From the NCBI RefSeq assembly GCF_022549495.1, contig NZ_JAKZGD010000013.1:40500-104499 (forward strand): a stretch of DNA of 64,000 bases, read 5' to 3'. The position numbers and the translations under genes were made by a program. Positions 8,646-17,859 of this stretch are shown piece by piece; within the stretch, counting starts at the first letter, position 1, and each line of letters begins with the position of its first letter. The stretch comes from Acinetobacter sp. ANC 4805. Its GTDB lineage: Bacteria > Pseudomonadota > Gammaproteobacteria > Pseudomonadales > Moraxellaceae. The notes beneath the pieces were generated by a model. It was not told where the DNA came from. It was given only the letters and a program-made list of their open reading frames with translations, and made no database searches.

Positions 8646-11600
8646 ATGGCTCAATTTTTTATCCATCGTCCAATTTTTGCATGGGTGATTGCACTGGTCA
8701 TTATGTTGGCGGGTATTCTCACGCTCACTAAAATGCCAGTTGCACAATATCCAACAATTGCCCCCCCTACGGTGACAATTTCTGCAACCTATCCTGGTGC
8801 TTCTGCTAAAACTGTAGAAAATACAGTTACCCAAATCATTGAACAACAAATGAATGGTTTAGATGGCTTACGTTATATTTCTTCAAACAGTGCAGGAAAC
8901 GGTCAAGCATCAATTAACTTAAACTTTGAACAAGGGATTGACCCTGATATTGCTCAAGTTCAAGTTCAAAATAAACTACAGTCTGCAACAGCACTTTTAC
9001 CTGAAGATGTACAACGTCAAGGGGTAAGAGTAACCAAATCTGGCGCAAGTTTTATGCAAGTTATTGCATTCTACTCACCAGATAACAGCCTTTCTGCTTC
9101 AGACATTAAAGACTATGTAAACTCAAATATCTCTGAGCCACTGAGTCGTGTGGCAGGTGTTGGTGAGGTTCAAGTCTTTGGTGGTTCATATGCAATGCGT
9201 ATTTGGCTAGACCCAGCAAAACTGACCAGTTTCAATCTAACGCCAGCAGATGTTGCAGCAGCCATTCGTGCGCAGAACTCACAAGTTGCTGTAGGTCAAT
9301 TAGGTGGCGCACCTGCAACATCGGGTCAGGTACTCAATGCAACAGTCAATGCTCAAAGCATGCTACAAACACCTGAACAGTTTAAAAACATTTTCCTGAA
9401 AAATACGGCTGCTGGCGCACAAGTTCGCTTGAGTGATGTCGCACGTGTTGAATTAGGTTCGGATAATTATCAATTCGATTCTAAGTTTAATGGTAATCCT
9501 GCGGGTGGTGTTGCAATCAAACTTGCAACAGGAGCAAATGCGCTTGATACAGCAAAAGCTGTTGAGAAACGTTTATCAGAGCTTCGTAATAACTATCCAA
9601 CAGGTTTAAAAGACAAACTTGCTTATGACACAACACCGTTTGTTAAACTTTCGATTGAAAGTGTAGTTCATACGCTGATTGAAGCAGTTATCCTTGTATT
9701 TATTGTGATGTTCCTGTTCTTACAGAACTGGCGCGCAACCATTATTCCAACACTTGCTGTACCCGTGGTGGTATTGGGAACATTTGCCGTAATTAATATC
9801 TTTGGCTTTTCGATCAATACTCTCACCATGTTCGCCATGGTACTTGCCATCGGTCTATTAGTTGATGATGCGATTGTCGTCGTCGAGAACGTCGAACGCG
9901 TGATGCAAGAAGAGCATTTAGAGCCTGTACCTGCAACTGAAAAGTCAATGAGTCAGATTTCTGGTGCTTTGATTGGTATTACCAGTGTATTAACAGCGGT
10001 ATTCGTACCAATGGCATTTTTTGGTGGAACAACTGGAGTCATTTACCGTCAGTTCTCCATCACCTTAGTCACAGCAATGATTTTATCTTTAATTGTTGCA
10101 TTAACCTTTACCCCTGCCCTTTGTGCAACACTGTTAAAACAACACGATCCAAACAAGCCAGAAAGCAACAATATTTTTGCACGTTTCTTCCGTTGGTTTA
10201 ACCGCAGCTTCGATAAACTATCAGTGAAATATCAAGGTGGTGTCAATCGTATGACCCATCATAAGATTTTCTCTGGTGTTGTTTATATTGCCGTCATTGC
10301 AAGCTTGGTTGGTTTATACAAGATGCTGCCATCTTCTTTCTTACCCGAAGAAGATCAGGGCGTGGTCATGACTTTAGTTCAGTTACCACCAAGTGCAAGT
10401 CTTGAACGTACGGATAAAGTCATTACAACAATGACGGGTTACTTCTTAAATAAGGAAAAAGAACACGTAGAATCAATCTTTACGGTCTCAGGCTTCTCAT
10501 TTACAGGAGTCGGTCAAAACGCAGGTCTTGCATTTATTAAATTGAAAGACTGGAGCGAACGTACCACACCTGAATCACAAATTGGTGCCATCATTCAACG
10601 TGGTATGGCACTCAATATGATTGTAAAAGATGCTTCTTACATCATGCCATTGCAGTTACCCGCAATGCCTGAGTTAGGTGTTTCATCAGGTTTTGACATT
10701 CAATTAAAAGATGTGAGTGGTCAAGGTCATGAAAAACTGATTGCTGCACGTAATGCAATTTTAGGTATGGCTGCACAAGATAAACGCCTTGCAGGTGTTC
10801 GTCCAAATGGTCAGGAAGATACTCCACAGTATCAAATTATGGTTGATCAAGCACAAGCTGGTGCAATGGGTATCAGCATCAGCGATATTAACAGCACCAT
10901 GAGCATGGCTTGGGGTGGTTCTTATATCAATGACTTCGTCGATCGTGGTCGTGTCAAAAAAGTTTATGTCCAAGGTGAAGCAGATACACGCATGATGCCT
11001 GAAGACTTAAACAAATGGTATGTGCGTAATAACAAAGGCGAAATGGTTCCATTCTCAGCATTTGCCAAAGGTGAATGGACGTATGGTTCACCTCGTTTAG
11101 AGCGTTATAACGGCGTTTCATCCGTAAATATCCAAGGTACGCCTGCCCCAGGTGTCAGCTCTGGTGATGCAATGTTGGCAATGGAAGAAATCATTGGAAA
11201 GTTACCATCAATGGGCTTACAAGGTTTCGACTATGAATGGACAGGTTTATCTTTAGAAGAACGTGATTCTGGTAATCAGACGCTTCCTTTGCTAATTCTT
11301 TCGTTATTGATCGTCTTCCTATGTCTTTCTGCATTATATGAAAGTTGGGCAATTCCAATTTCTGTATTGTTAGTTGTACCTTTAGGTATTATTGGTGCAT
11401 TTACATTGACATGGTTAGGTATGGTCATTAAAGGCGATCCAAACTTATCCTTTAATATTTACTTCCAAGTCGCGATCGTGGCAGTCATAGGTCTTTCTGC
11501 CAAAAATGCAATTTTAATTGTAGAATTTGCAAAAGAATTGCAGGAACAAGGTGAAGGTCTATTTGATGCAACCTTACATGCTGCAAAAATGCGTTTACGC

Positions 11601-11819
11601 CCAATTATCATGACCACACTTGCTTTTGGTTTTGGTGTTTTACCATTAGCACTTGCAAGTGGTGCGGGTGCAGGTAGCCAACACTCTGTAGGTTATGGTG
11701 TACTTGGTGGTGTAATTTCTTCAACACTTTTAGGTATCTTCTTCATCCCAGTGTTCTTCGTGTGGATTCGTAGTATCTTTAAGTACAAACCTAAAACTTT
11801 AAATACTCAGGAGCATTGA
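8646..11819 (+). CDS. adeJ: RND multidrug efflux permease, AdeJ
   Basis: This is the proton-driven inner-membrane pump of the AdeIJK tripartite system, an AcrB homologue with a broad substrate range (beta-lactams, chloramphenicol, tetracyclines, fluoroquinolones and others in A. baumannii). The 1057 residues start MAQFFIHRPIFAWVIA, and two six-helix bundles enclose periplasmic porter domains. The proton-relay residues are present: Asp407-Asp408 in GLLVDDAIVV and Lys953 in LSAKNAILIVEF. It lies 12 bp after adeI. Its stop codon is directly followed by the adeK start region. No truncation or frameshift is visible. Confidence 0.95.
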   Translation: MAQFFIHRPIFAWVIALVIMLAGILTLTKMPVAQYPTIAPPTVTISATYPGASAKTVENTVTQIIEQQMNGLDGLRYISSNSAGNGQASINLNFEQGIDPDIAQVQVQNKLQSATALLPEDVQRQGVRVTKSGASFMQVIAFYSPDNSLSASDIKDYVNSNISEPLSRVAGVGEVQVFGGSYAMRIWLDPAKLTSFNLTPADVAAAIRAQNSQVAVGQLGGAPATSGQVLNATVNAQSMLQTPEQFKNIFLKNTAAGAQVRLSDVARVELGSDNYQFDSKFNGNPAGGVAIKLATGANALDTAKAVEKRLSELRNNYPTGLKDKLAYDTTPFVKLSIESVVHTLIEAVILVFIVMFLFLQNWRATIIPTLAVPVVVLGTFAVINIFGFSINTLTMFAMVLAIGLLVDDAIVVVENVERVMQEEHLEPVPATEKSMSQISGALIGITSVLTAVFVPMAFFGGTTGVIYRQFSITLVTAMILSLIVALTFTPALCATLLKQHDPNKPESNNIFARFFRWFNRSFDKLSVKYQGGVNRMTHHKIFSGVVYIAVIASLVGLYKMLPSSFLPEEDQGVVMTLVQLPPSASLERTDKVITTMTGYFLNKEKEHVESIFTVSGFSFTGVGQNAGLAFIKLKDWSERTTPESQIGAIIQRGMALNMIVKDASYIMPLQLPAMPELGVSSGFDIQLKDVSGQGHEKLIAARNAILGMAAQDKRLAGVRPNGQEDTPQYQIMVDQAQAGAMGISISDINSTMSMAWGGSYINDFVDRGRVKKVYVQGEADTRMMPEDLNKWYVRNNKGEMVPFSAFAKGEWTYGSPRLERYNGVSSVNIQGTPAPGVSSGDAMLAMEEIIGKLPSMGLQGFDYEWTGLSLEERDSGNQTLPLLILSLLIVFLCLSALYESWAIPISVLLVVPLGIIGAFTLTWLGMVIKGDPNLSFNIYFQVAIVAVIGLSAKNAILIVEFAKELQEQGEGLFDATLHAAKMRLRPIIMTTLAFGFGVLPLALASGAGAGSQHSVGYGVLGGVISSTLLGIFFIPVFFVWIRSIFKYKPKTLNTQEH

Positions 11820-11824
11820 TCGTG

Positions 11825-13285
11825 ATGCAAACTGTTTGGTCTATTTCCAGTCGTGGCATTGCAATCTCTGCACTCGCGCTCTCTTTGGCTGCCTGCCAAA
11901 GTATGCGTGGGCCAGAGCCTGTTGTGAGCACAAATACGCCTGAAAGCTACGCGTCTTATGGTAATGCTTCTGGAACATCAATTGCTGAACAAGGTTACAA
12001 AGACTTCTTTGCTGACCAACGTTTATTAGAAGTTATTGATTTGGCGATTGCCAACAACCGTGATTTACGTACTGCTGTTCTCAATATTCAAAAAGCACAG
12101 CAGCAATATCAAATCTCGGAAAATAATAGATTACCAACGATTGGGATCGGTGGTAGCACAGCTCGACAAGTATCCCCGAGTCAAAACCCAAACAATCCAT
12201 ATTCAACGTATCAAGTGGGTATCCCACAGACAACGTATGAATTAGATTTTTGGGGTCGTGTTGCAAGCTTAAAAGATGCTGCTTTGGACAGCTATTTAGC
12301 AACGCAAAGCTCACGTGATGCAACGCAAATCAGCTTAATTAGCCAAGTGACTCAAGCTTGGTTAAATTATTCATTTGCAAGTGCGCAACTTAAGCTTGCA
12401 GATCAAACGCTCAAAGCACAACAAGATTCGTTTAATTTAAACAAAAAACGTTTTGATGTGGGCATCGATAGTGAAATTCCTGTGCGTCAAGCACAAATTT
12501 CGGTTGAAACTGCGCGTAATGATGTGGCGAACTACAAAACACAAATTGCTCAAGCACAAAACTTGTTGAATTTACTTGTAGGGCAACAAGTTCCTCAGAA
12601 CTTATTGCCTCAACAACAAGTGACTCGCATCACTCAGCAAAATGCGTTAAGTGCAGGCTTACCAAGTGATTTGTTAAATAACCGTCCGGATGTCAAAGCT
12701 GCGGAATATCAATTGAGTGCGGCTGGTGCAAATATCGGTGCAGCTAAAGCACAGCTATATCCGACGATTAGTCTGACAGGTTCAGCAGGTTATGCTTCAA
12801 CAGATTTGAGTAATCTTTTTAAAGCAGGCAATGCAGCATGGTCAATTGGCCCAAATATTAGCTTACCCATCTTCGATTGGGGTACACGTAAAGCCAATAT
12901 TAAAATTTCTGAAACAGATCAGAAAATTGCACTTGCTAACTATGAAAAGTCAGTACAGTCAGCTTTCCGTGAAGTCAATGATGCTTTGGCGACTCGTGCC
13001 AATATCGGTGATCGTTTAACTGCTCAGCGTCGTTTAGTTGAAGCAACCAATACCACTTATAAACTTTCTAATGCTCGCTTCCGTGCAGGCATTGATAGCT
13101 ATTTAACGGTATTAGATGCGCAACGTTCAGCATATTCAGCTGAGCAAGGTTTATTGTTATTACAGCAAGCAAATCTAAATAGCCAAGTGGAGTTATATAA
13201 AACACTGGGGGGTGGTCTAAAAACCAACTCGAGTGATACTGTAACGCAACAAGCATCTAGCGCACAGATTCAGGCTGCTAAATAG
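11825..13285 (+). CDS. adeK: RND efflux outer-membrane channel, AdeK
   Basis: This is a TolC/OprM-type outer-membrane factor completing AdeIJK. A lipobox LAAC gives a lipidated Cys at residue 24. Two OEP repeats of coiled coil and beta strands follow, with the LPSDLLNNRPDVKAAEY motif typical of OprM-like lipoproteins. The start is chosen at ATG 11825 (MQTVWSISS), giving 486 residues, because that matches the family start. A GTG at 11822 lies 8 nt from the AGGAG at 11809 and is a credible alternative. A TTG at 11816 is too close to the Shine-Dalgarno sequence. It ends the operon at a strong terminator. Confidence 0.93.
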   Translation: MQTVWSISSRGIAISALALSLAACQSMRGPEPVVSTNTPESYASYGNASGTSIAEQGYKDFFADQRLLEVIDLAIANNRDLRTAVLNIQKAQQQYQISENNRLPTIGIGGSTARQVSPSQNPNNPYSTYQVGIPQTTYELDFWGRVASLKDAALDSYLATQSSRDATQISLISQVTQAWLNYSFASAQLKLADQTLKAQQDSFNLNKKRFDVGIDSEIPVRQAQISVETARNDVANYKTQIAQAQNLLNLLVGQQVPQNLLPQQQVTRITQQNALSAGLPSDLLNNRPDVKAAEYQLSAAGANIGAAKAQLYPTISLTGSAGYASTDLSNLFKAGNAAWSIGPNISLPIFDWGTRKANIKISETDQKIALANYEKSVQSAFREVNDALATRANIGDRLTAQRRLVEATNTTYKLSNARFRAGIDSYLTVLDAQRSAYSAEQGLLLLQQANLNSQVELYKTLGGGLKTNSSDTVTQQASSAQIQAAK

Positions 13286-13304
13286 TTGAAATAATTTACA
13301 AATA

Positions 13305-13326
13305 AAAGCTCACTTCAGTGAGCTTT
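13305..13326 (+). terminator. Terminator of the PAP2-adeIJK operon
   Basis: A perfect 10-bp stem (AAAGCTCACT with AGTGAGCTTT) and a two-base loop are followed by TTTTATT, 20 bp after the adeK stop. Confidence 0.92.
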
Positions 13327-13393
13327 TTTATTGCAACAAATGCAAATATTTCTTATCTTCAAAGACTAACGATGAATGATTTAGACAAATACT

Positions 13394-13744
13394 ATGTTAC
13401 TAAGCAGTTTAGAATCTGTACCCGGTCACACTATTTTACGCCAACTTGATGTGGTTTATGGCAGTACTGTACGTAGTAAACACGTTGGGCGTGACTTGAT
13501 GGCTGGCTTGAAAAACATCGTGGGTGGTGAATTGACGGGTTATACTGAGTTGCTTGAAGAATCTCGCCAAGAAGCGACCCAACGAATGATTGATAAAGCA
13601 CATAGTTTAGGTGCGAATGCAATTGTAGGGATTCGTTTCTCGACCTCAAATATTGCTCAAGGTGCATCTGAACTTTTTGTCTATGGTACGGCAGTGGTGG
13701 TTCAACCGATCACACCGAAACTTCCTGATCCATTTAGCGCTTAG
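13394..13744 (+). CDS. YbjQ/UPF0145 family protein
   Basis: The 116-residue soluble protein carries the YbjQ (UPF0145, 'heavy-metal-binding') domain. Hallmarks are the N-terminal PGHTILRQLDVVYGSTVRSK, the GGELTGYTELLEESRQEA helix, the AHSLGANAIVGIRFSTS segment and the closing YGTAVVV strand. Family members form pentameric beta-barrels; their function is unsettled. A second family member with a membrane anchor starts 8 bp downstream, so the two probably work as a pair. No close Shine-Dalgarno sequence is visible before the ATG. The start is set by the family N-terminus. Confidence 0.85.
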   Translation: MLLSSLESVPGHTILRQLDVVYGSTVRSKHVGRDLMAGLKNIVGGELTGYTELLEESRQEATQRMIDKAHSLGANAIVGIRFSTSNIAQGASELFVYGTAVVVQPITPKLPDPFSA

Positions 13745-13752
13745 GCATTTCT

Positions 13753-14190
13753 ATGAGTGGATTAATTTTTCAGATTATTCTTTTTCTGATTCTATTTTCA
13801 GTCGGTTGGACTTTTGGTCGACATATCGAACAAAAACATTTGCGTGAACTGGATGAAAAAGAAAAACTATTTGCCCATATTCGGATTGATACCAATCGCT
13901 TTACTGAAACATCAGCAAATGGACAGTTGGTGAGTAGCAATGTTGTGATTTCACATGATTACTTTAAATATGTACTTGCCAATATTCAGAACTTTTTCGG
14001 TGGTCGCCTCACCAGTTATGAAAGTGTAGTAGATCGCGCACGCCGTGAAGCCATGCTTCGCCTCAAGCAAGAAGCAGATCGAATAGGCGCAAACCATATT
14101 ATGGGGGTTCGTCTCAGTACCACAGAATTAGGTATGCAAGGTGGTATGGTTGAAGTATTTGCTTATGGTACGGCGATTTTAGATAAATAA
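13753..14190 (+). CDS. YbjQ-like protein with N-terminal membrane anchor
   Basis: The 145-residue product combines one transmembrane helix (about residues 3-20, LIFQIILFLILFSVGW) with a YbjQ-type domain. Recognisable parts are GGRLTSYESVVDRARREA, ADRIGANHIMGVRLST and the final FAYGTAIL. It is a divergent paralogue of the preceding gene, which lacks the anchor and lies 8 bp upstream, so the two look like a duplicated soluble/membrane pair. An AGG lies 7 nt before the ATG. Its 3' end overlaps the converging DUF4116 gene by 12 bp. Confidence 0.8.
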   Translation: MSGLIFQIILFLILFSVGWTFGRHIEQKHLRELDEKEKLFAHIRIDTNRFTETSANGQLVSSNVVISHDYFKYVLANIQNFFGGRLTSYESVVDRARREAMLRLKQEADRIGANHIMGVRLSTTELGMQGGMVEVFAYGTAILDK

Positions 14191-15246
14191 ACTGGCTTCA
14201 GGATTCTGTGCTAATGCTTGCTCAATAATATCTGCTGTTTTGTATCGGACAAACTCTAGAGCCATACCATTTTGTTGCACTGCTTTTAAACAAATTTCTT
14301 GAGTTTGTTCTTTCACACAAGAGAGTAACAAACCATTTAGAGAAACTGCTTCCAAACAAATTAAGTCTGTTTGCTCACGAACATATTCAAAACCATTACC
14401 ATAATGATTTTGTATACAAAACAAACAAATTTCTTCAGTTTGCTCATGGACATATTGCAAGTAAAATTCATCTTGAGCAACTGCTATTCGACATAGATCG
14501 GGCGTTTGCTGTTTAACAAAATATAAAGCTAGACCAAAACATTCAACAGCTGCATAACAAATTTCTTCAGTCTGTTCAGGCACAAACTCAAGTGCACTAC
14601 CTGATTTTTTTACGGCAATTAGACAAAGCTGCTCAGTACGATTAGGGATAAACTGTAATAAATGACCATCATACTTAACTGCTGTGAGTGCCATTTCATC
14701 ATCAATAAATTGGGCAAAACATATAGCTTCTGGATTTTGTAAAATCGCAATTCGACAGATATCTAAACTTTGTATTTTGACAAACTCTAATGCCAACCCA
14801 TCATTAGCAACTGCTTCACGTACAAGCGCATTGGTCTGTTGATCTATATGTTCTAAAACCAAACCATTTTGTTGGACTGCAAGCAATAACATTTCAGGAC
14901 TAATATTTTTTACATATTTAATCGCATAGCCTGTTTGTGCAAGTGCAACTTTACAAATACCATTTGTTTGATATGAAACAAATTGTAAAGCCATACCATT
15001 TTGCTGAACTGCAACTAAACTAAGCGCTTCAGTTCTTTGCTCTACTGGGATCAAACCCAAAGCATAACCGTCTGCTTTTACAGCAGCATATAAAACGTCA
15101 TTGGTTGGATCATATAGAAATTGTAAAGCTAAGTAATTCTGTTGAACTGCTATAATTTGCATCTCTAAGTCTGGCTGCGCCACAAATTGTATTGCTCTAC
15201 CGTCTAATTATAACTGGTTAATAATTTCATTACGTTTTTGAGACAT
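14179..15246 (-). pseudogene. DUF4116-repeat protein, interrupted by an in-frame TAA near its start
   Basis: The frame encodes tandem repeats of about 24-25 residues with the pattern E(I/L)CxxAVxxNGxALxFVxxQT, as in DUF4116 proteins; roughly 13 units are visible. An ATG at 15246 with AAAAGG upstream opens the same frame as MSQKRNEIINQL. A TAA at 15210-15208 then stops it, and the frame continues LDGRAIQFVAQPDLEM, a normal first repeat. CAA (Gln) to TAA is the simplest explanation. Without readthrough, translation would have to begin at GTG 15183 or a later codon, giving up to 334 residues that lack the authentic N-terminus. The function of such repeat proteins is unknown. It ends inside the converging YbjQ-like gene. 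Confidence 0.7.
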
Positions 15247-15266
15247 TAATAAACCTTTTAAAATAT

Positions 15267-15974
15267 TCACTCCGCAAAAATCGCTTGCCAATAGTGATAG
15301 ATTTTTTCCTCACCATCATCTAATTTAAACTCATAAGACATTTTACGAGTTTCAATGATCTTAAAATCGACAGGATATTTAAACAACGCACCTGCATAGG
15401 CAAAGGTATGATATTCACCGTTTTCGCCACAGACATCGACTTCGCTTGGCATTCTTGCAATTAGTGCAGCATCAATATCTTGACCAACAAAGGACTCATC
15501 CAATTTACTAGCATCAGTCACGATAATTTTGGTTTTAATACCTGAATCTAAAAAATCTTGCATCACTTCACTTGAGTTCAGATTCCAGATGGGTTCAACC
15601 ACTTCGATCCCAAGAGGATGCAAACGGTCTTCTCGATATTTGCGTACATCGCTCAGGTAAATATCACCAAAAATAAAGTGTTCACCCCCCTGCGCTTTAA
15701 AATGATTGGCAGCATCTAGCATGCGTTGTTCATAGACAGGGAGATTTTTAGGAAGAAACACAGGATACAGTGGAATCCCAATACTCTCAGCTTGCTTTTC
15801 AAGTAATGCATGCGGAATGGCATGCATGGAAGACAATTCTGTTTCTTCATTCACAGTGGTTAGTAAAGCGACCACTTCGAACTCATTTTGCTGTAGCACC
15901 GTATACAGTGCTAAGGCTGAATCTTTACCACCGCTCCAATTAAAAACGGCTTTCTTACGATTATCCACACTCAT
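15267..15974 (-). CDS. Dph6-related ATP-pyrophosphatase (diphthine--ammonia ligase-like)
   Basis: The 235-residue protein has the PP-loop of the Dph6/DUF71 family, SGGKDSALAL at 14-23. It also has the conserved GDIYLSDVRKYRED and the GENGEYHTFAYAGALF segment that forms the active site with the loop. The archaeal and eukaryotic members amidate diphthine on EF2. Bacteria lack diphthamide, so this one adenylates some other carboxyl substrate that cannot be named from sequence. It overlaps the upstream SDR gene by 4 bp (ATGA), so the two are translationally coupled. Confidence 0.85.
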   Translation of the reverse strand: MSVDNRKKAVFNWSGGKDSALALYTVLQQNEFEVVALLTTVNEETELSSMHAIPHALLEKQAESIGIPLYPVFLPKNLPVYEQRMLDAANHFKAQGGEHFIFGDIYLSDVRKYREDRLHPLGIEVVEPIWNLNSSEVMQDFLDSGIKTKIIVTDASKLDESFVGQDIDAALIARMPSEVDVCGENGEYHTFAYAGALFKYPVDFKIIETRKMSYEFKLDDGEEKIYHYWQAIFAE

Positions 15975-16777
15975 TTCACTTTCATTTTACGAATCATTTT
16001 ATACAACAAGCTTGGTGATAAGCGAGAGACCAACACACCCAGTTGTTCTTTTTTCCCACCAACAACAATATATTCATCCCCTGCCATCAATGATTCCACC
16101 ACACGTTCGGCAAATACATCGACGTCTAAACCATTTTCAATCGCTTCATCCTGATGCCCTTGTGGTTTGCCTTCCCCGTTTAAAGCATTAAATGAAACAT
16201 TGGTTTTAACAAAACCAGGGAAAACCACTGAAACTGCTATTCCATCTTTAGCGACTTCCGCACGTAAACTGTTTGCCCACATGTGAATCGCTGCTTTCGC
16301 CGCAGAATACGTGGCACGATATTGTGTACCTAACAAACCTGCAACACTGGAGACAAACACCACCCGACCTGACTTTTGTTTGATGAGCGTTGGTAATACT
16401 GTTTTAGTAAAGAAGACTTGTGAGAAATAATCCACTTCCATAATGGCACGTTCAGTGTGCATGCTCGTCTCTTGAATCAAAGCACGTTGACTCAAACCTG
16501 CATTATTAATCAACCAATCAATACGTCCTTTACATGCCAAAACCTGTTCATGTGCATGGCGAACTTGAGATTCATCGGTAATATCCGCAGCAATTGAGAG
16601 ATGTTGTTCAGGTTTAAGCAGGCCAACTCGAACTGCTTCTAATTCATCATAACGGCGTGATGTCAGCACCACTTGAGCGCCCTGCAAAGCACATTCACGT
16701 GCTAACGCCTTGCCTAAGCCCGAGGATGCCCCTGTAATCCATACGACTTTATTATCAAGACTTTTAAGTTTTGCCAT
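15971..16777 (-). CDS. Short-chain dehydrogenase/reductase
   Basis: This is a classical SDR of 268 residues. It has the nucleotide-binding TGASSGLG at 15-22, NNAG at 91-94, the catalytic Ser near 143-144, and Tyr157 with Lys161 in YSAAK. The C-terminus, rich in Lys, Arg and Met, looks like a membrane-associating tail, as in DHRS7/YqjQ-type enzymes. The substrate is unknown. A GAGGG lies 7 nt before the ATG. It sits between an unknown gene 15 bp upstream and the coupled Dph6-like gene, so all three form one operon. Confidence 0.88.
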   Translation of the reverse strand: MAKLKSLDNKVVWITGASSGLGKALARECALQGAQVVLTSRRYDELEAVRVGLLKPEQHLSIAADITDESQVRHAHEQVLACKGRIDWLINNAGLSQRALIQETSMHTERAIMEVDYFSQVFFTKTVLPTLIKQKSGRVVFVSSVAGLLGTQYRATYSAAKAAIHMWANSLRAEVAKDGIAVSVVFPGFVKTNVSFNALNGEGKPQGHQDEAIENGLDVDVFAERVVESLMAGDEYIVVGGKKEQLGVLVSRLSPSLLYKMIRKMKVK

Positions 16778-16792
16778 GTCTATACCCTCTAT

Positions 16793-17455
16793 CTACGTTG
16801 GATGACGCATAAATTTAAGGAAATAATCAACATAAGTTGCCGCAACTTGTTGATCAAGTTGAGTGCCTAATTTTTCTAAACGCTTATACCCTAAATGTGT
16901 CGTCATATTAATGACGCCATTTAAGGTTTTATCGACTACAAAATTAAATTTTAGGCTCTTTTTCGGCTCACGAATTAAATGAGTGACACCTACATCAATC
17001 ACTTCTGTGAGCAACTTCAGTGAATTGGCAATTTCCCGACTTTCCCCTTCAGCTAATTTTTGACTCGAAGCTTTAACCTGTTGAGTCAACTGTTGCTCAA
17101 TCGGATAAGTCATATATACCGACTCATCTTCAACTCGAATTGTTTTAGATAAATGTTCAACCAACGGAACTAGACGATCATTCCCAAAGAATGACACTGA
17201 CCATGGCATATATTTTCGGATTGCTTCTAAAATCTGCTGAATCACTTTTTCAGATTCACCTGTGAGTGAGTGATGTTGATTGTCTTGCAATAGCACCATA
17301 AAAACTTGTTCTATCACTTCACATGCAATTTCAGATAAAACTGCCCCCAAAGCATTTGCTTGGCTTTCTTTACTACCCTGTAAGAGCTGCGTACGGATAT
17401 GAGCAAATCGCGCGTATGTATCGGCTTGAATATTTAAAAAAACGGCAGTGTTCAT
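16793..17455 (-). CDS. Conserved hypothetical protein, first gene of the SDR/Dph6-like operon
   Basis: I do not recognise a domain. The 220-residue product is soluble, mostly helical and lacks a signal peptide or membrane span. It carries KKSLKFNFVVDKTLNG and a closing YVDYFLKFMRHPT. The start is taken at ATG 17455 (MNTAVFLNIQ), 8 nt after AGGG. The GTG 9 bp further upstream falls inside that ribosome-binding site. It lies 15 bp upstream of the SDR gene and is presumably cotranscribed. Confidence 0.7.
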   Translation of the reverse strand: MNTAVFLNIQADTYARFAHIRTQLLQGSKESQANALGAVLSEIACEVIEQVFMVLLQDNQHHSLTGESEKVIQQILEAIRKYMPWSVSFFGNDRLVPLVEHLSKTIRVEDESVYMTYPIEQQLTQQVKASSQKLAEGESREIANSLKLLTEVIDVGVTHLIREPKKSLKFNFVVDKTLNGVINMTTHLGYKRLEKLGTQLDQQVAATYVDYFLKFMRHPT

Positions 17456-17483
17456 TCTAATCACCCTATTCTAGATTCCATAA

Positions 17484-17512
17484 AATAAGGGCTTATTAAA
17501 TAAGCCCTTATT
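17484..17512 (-). terminator. Perfect 12-bp stem-loop, probable terminator
   Basis: AATAAGGGCTTA pairs with TAAGCCCTTATT across a 5-nt loop. On the minus strand it is followed by TTTTATGG. It lies downstream of the small reading frame at 17573-17656 and upstream of the operon starting at 17455. It therefore either ends a short minus-strand transcript or attenuates readthrough into that operon. Confidence 0.6.
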
Positions 17513-17572
17513 CATCCTTAGATTCTGTTTTTCTTTCATTTTTGGCTTTTCAAATGCTGAATTTACCACATT

Positions 17573-17656
17573 CTATTCACGATCAACATGCATAAATGCC
17601 AAAAATGGTTGACCGTGTGTTGCTTCATTAATTTTTAATAGAATTGAATAACTCAT
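17573..17656 (-). CDS. Possible 27-residue small protein
   Basis: An ATG at 17656 is preceded by AAGGACGG at good spacing and opens a 27-codon frame ending in TAG. The product begins MSYSILLKINEATHGQPFL. A perfect stem-loop lies 60 bp downstream, and TTGAAA with an AT-rich region lies upstream, so a complete small transcription unit is conceivable. I know no family for it. Coding status rests only on the ribosome-binding site and the terminator. Confidence 0.35.
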   Translation of the reverse strand: MSYSILLKINEATHGQPFLAFMHVDRE

Positions 17657-17813
17657 CGTAACCGTCCTTTTTTAAGTTTTAATATTTTTATATCTTTGTT
17701 TTATGCTTAAACATTTTTAATTGTGTGATGTAACATACATAAATCTAACTTTTTCAAGAAAAAAACCAACTGTTTTCATCGACTTTTTTTGATGAAAATA
17801 TTCATCATTTTTT

Positions 17814-17822
17814 TGCTACAAT
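17814..17822 (+). promoter_or_regulatory. Likely valS extended -10 promoter element
   Basis: TGCTACAAT matches an extended -10 (TGnTAnAAT) 38 bp before the valS ATG. No good -35 is present, which is usual for this class. An imperfect inverted repeat (GATGAA...TTCATC, 17791-17806) lies just upstream. Confidence 0.5.
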
Positions 17823-17859
17823 AGATCTAATTTTTTATTCAATTTTAATCTTCTATACT

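Noticed and set aside
8622..8849. Minus-strand frame at the adeI/adeJ junction as an antisense regulator
   Set aside because: The translation is unremarkable, it lacks a ribosome-binding site, and it covers the conserved adeJ start.
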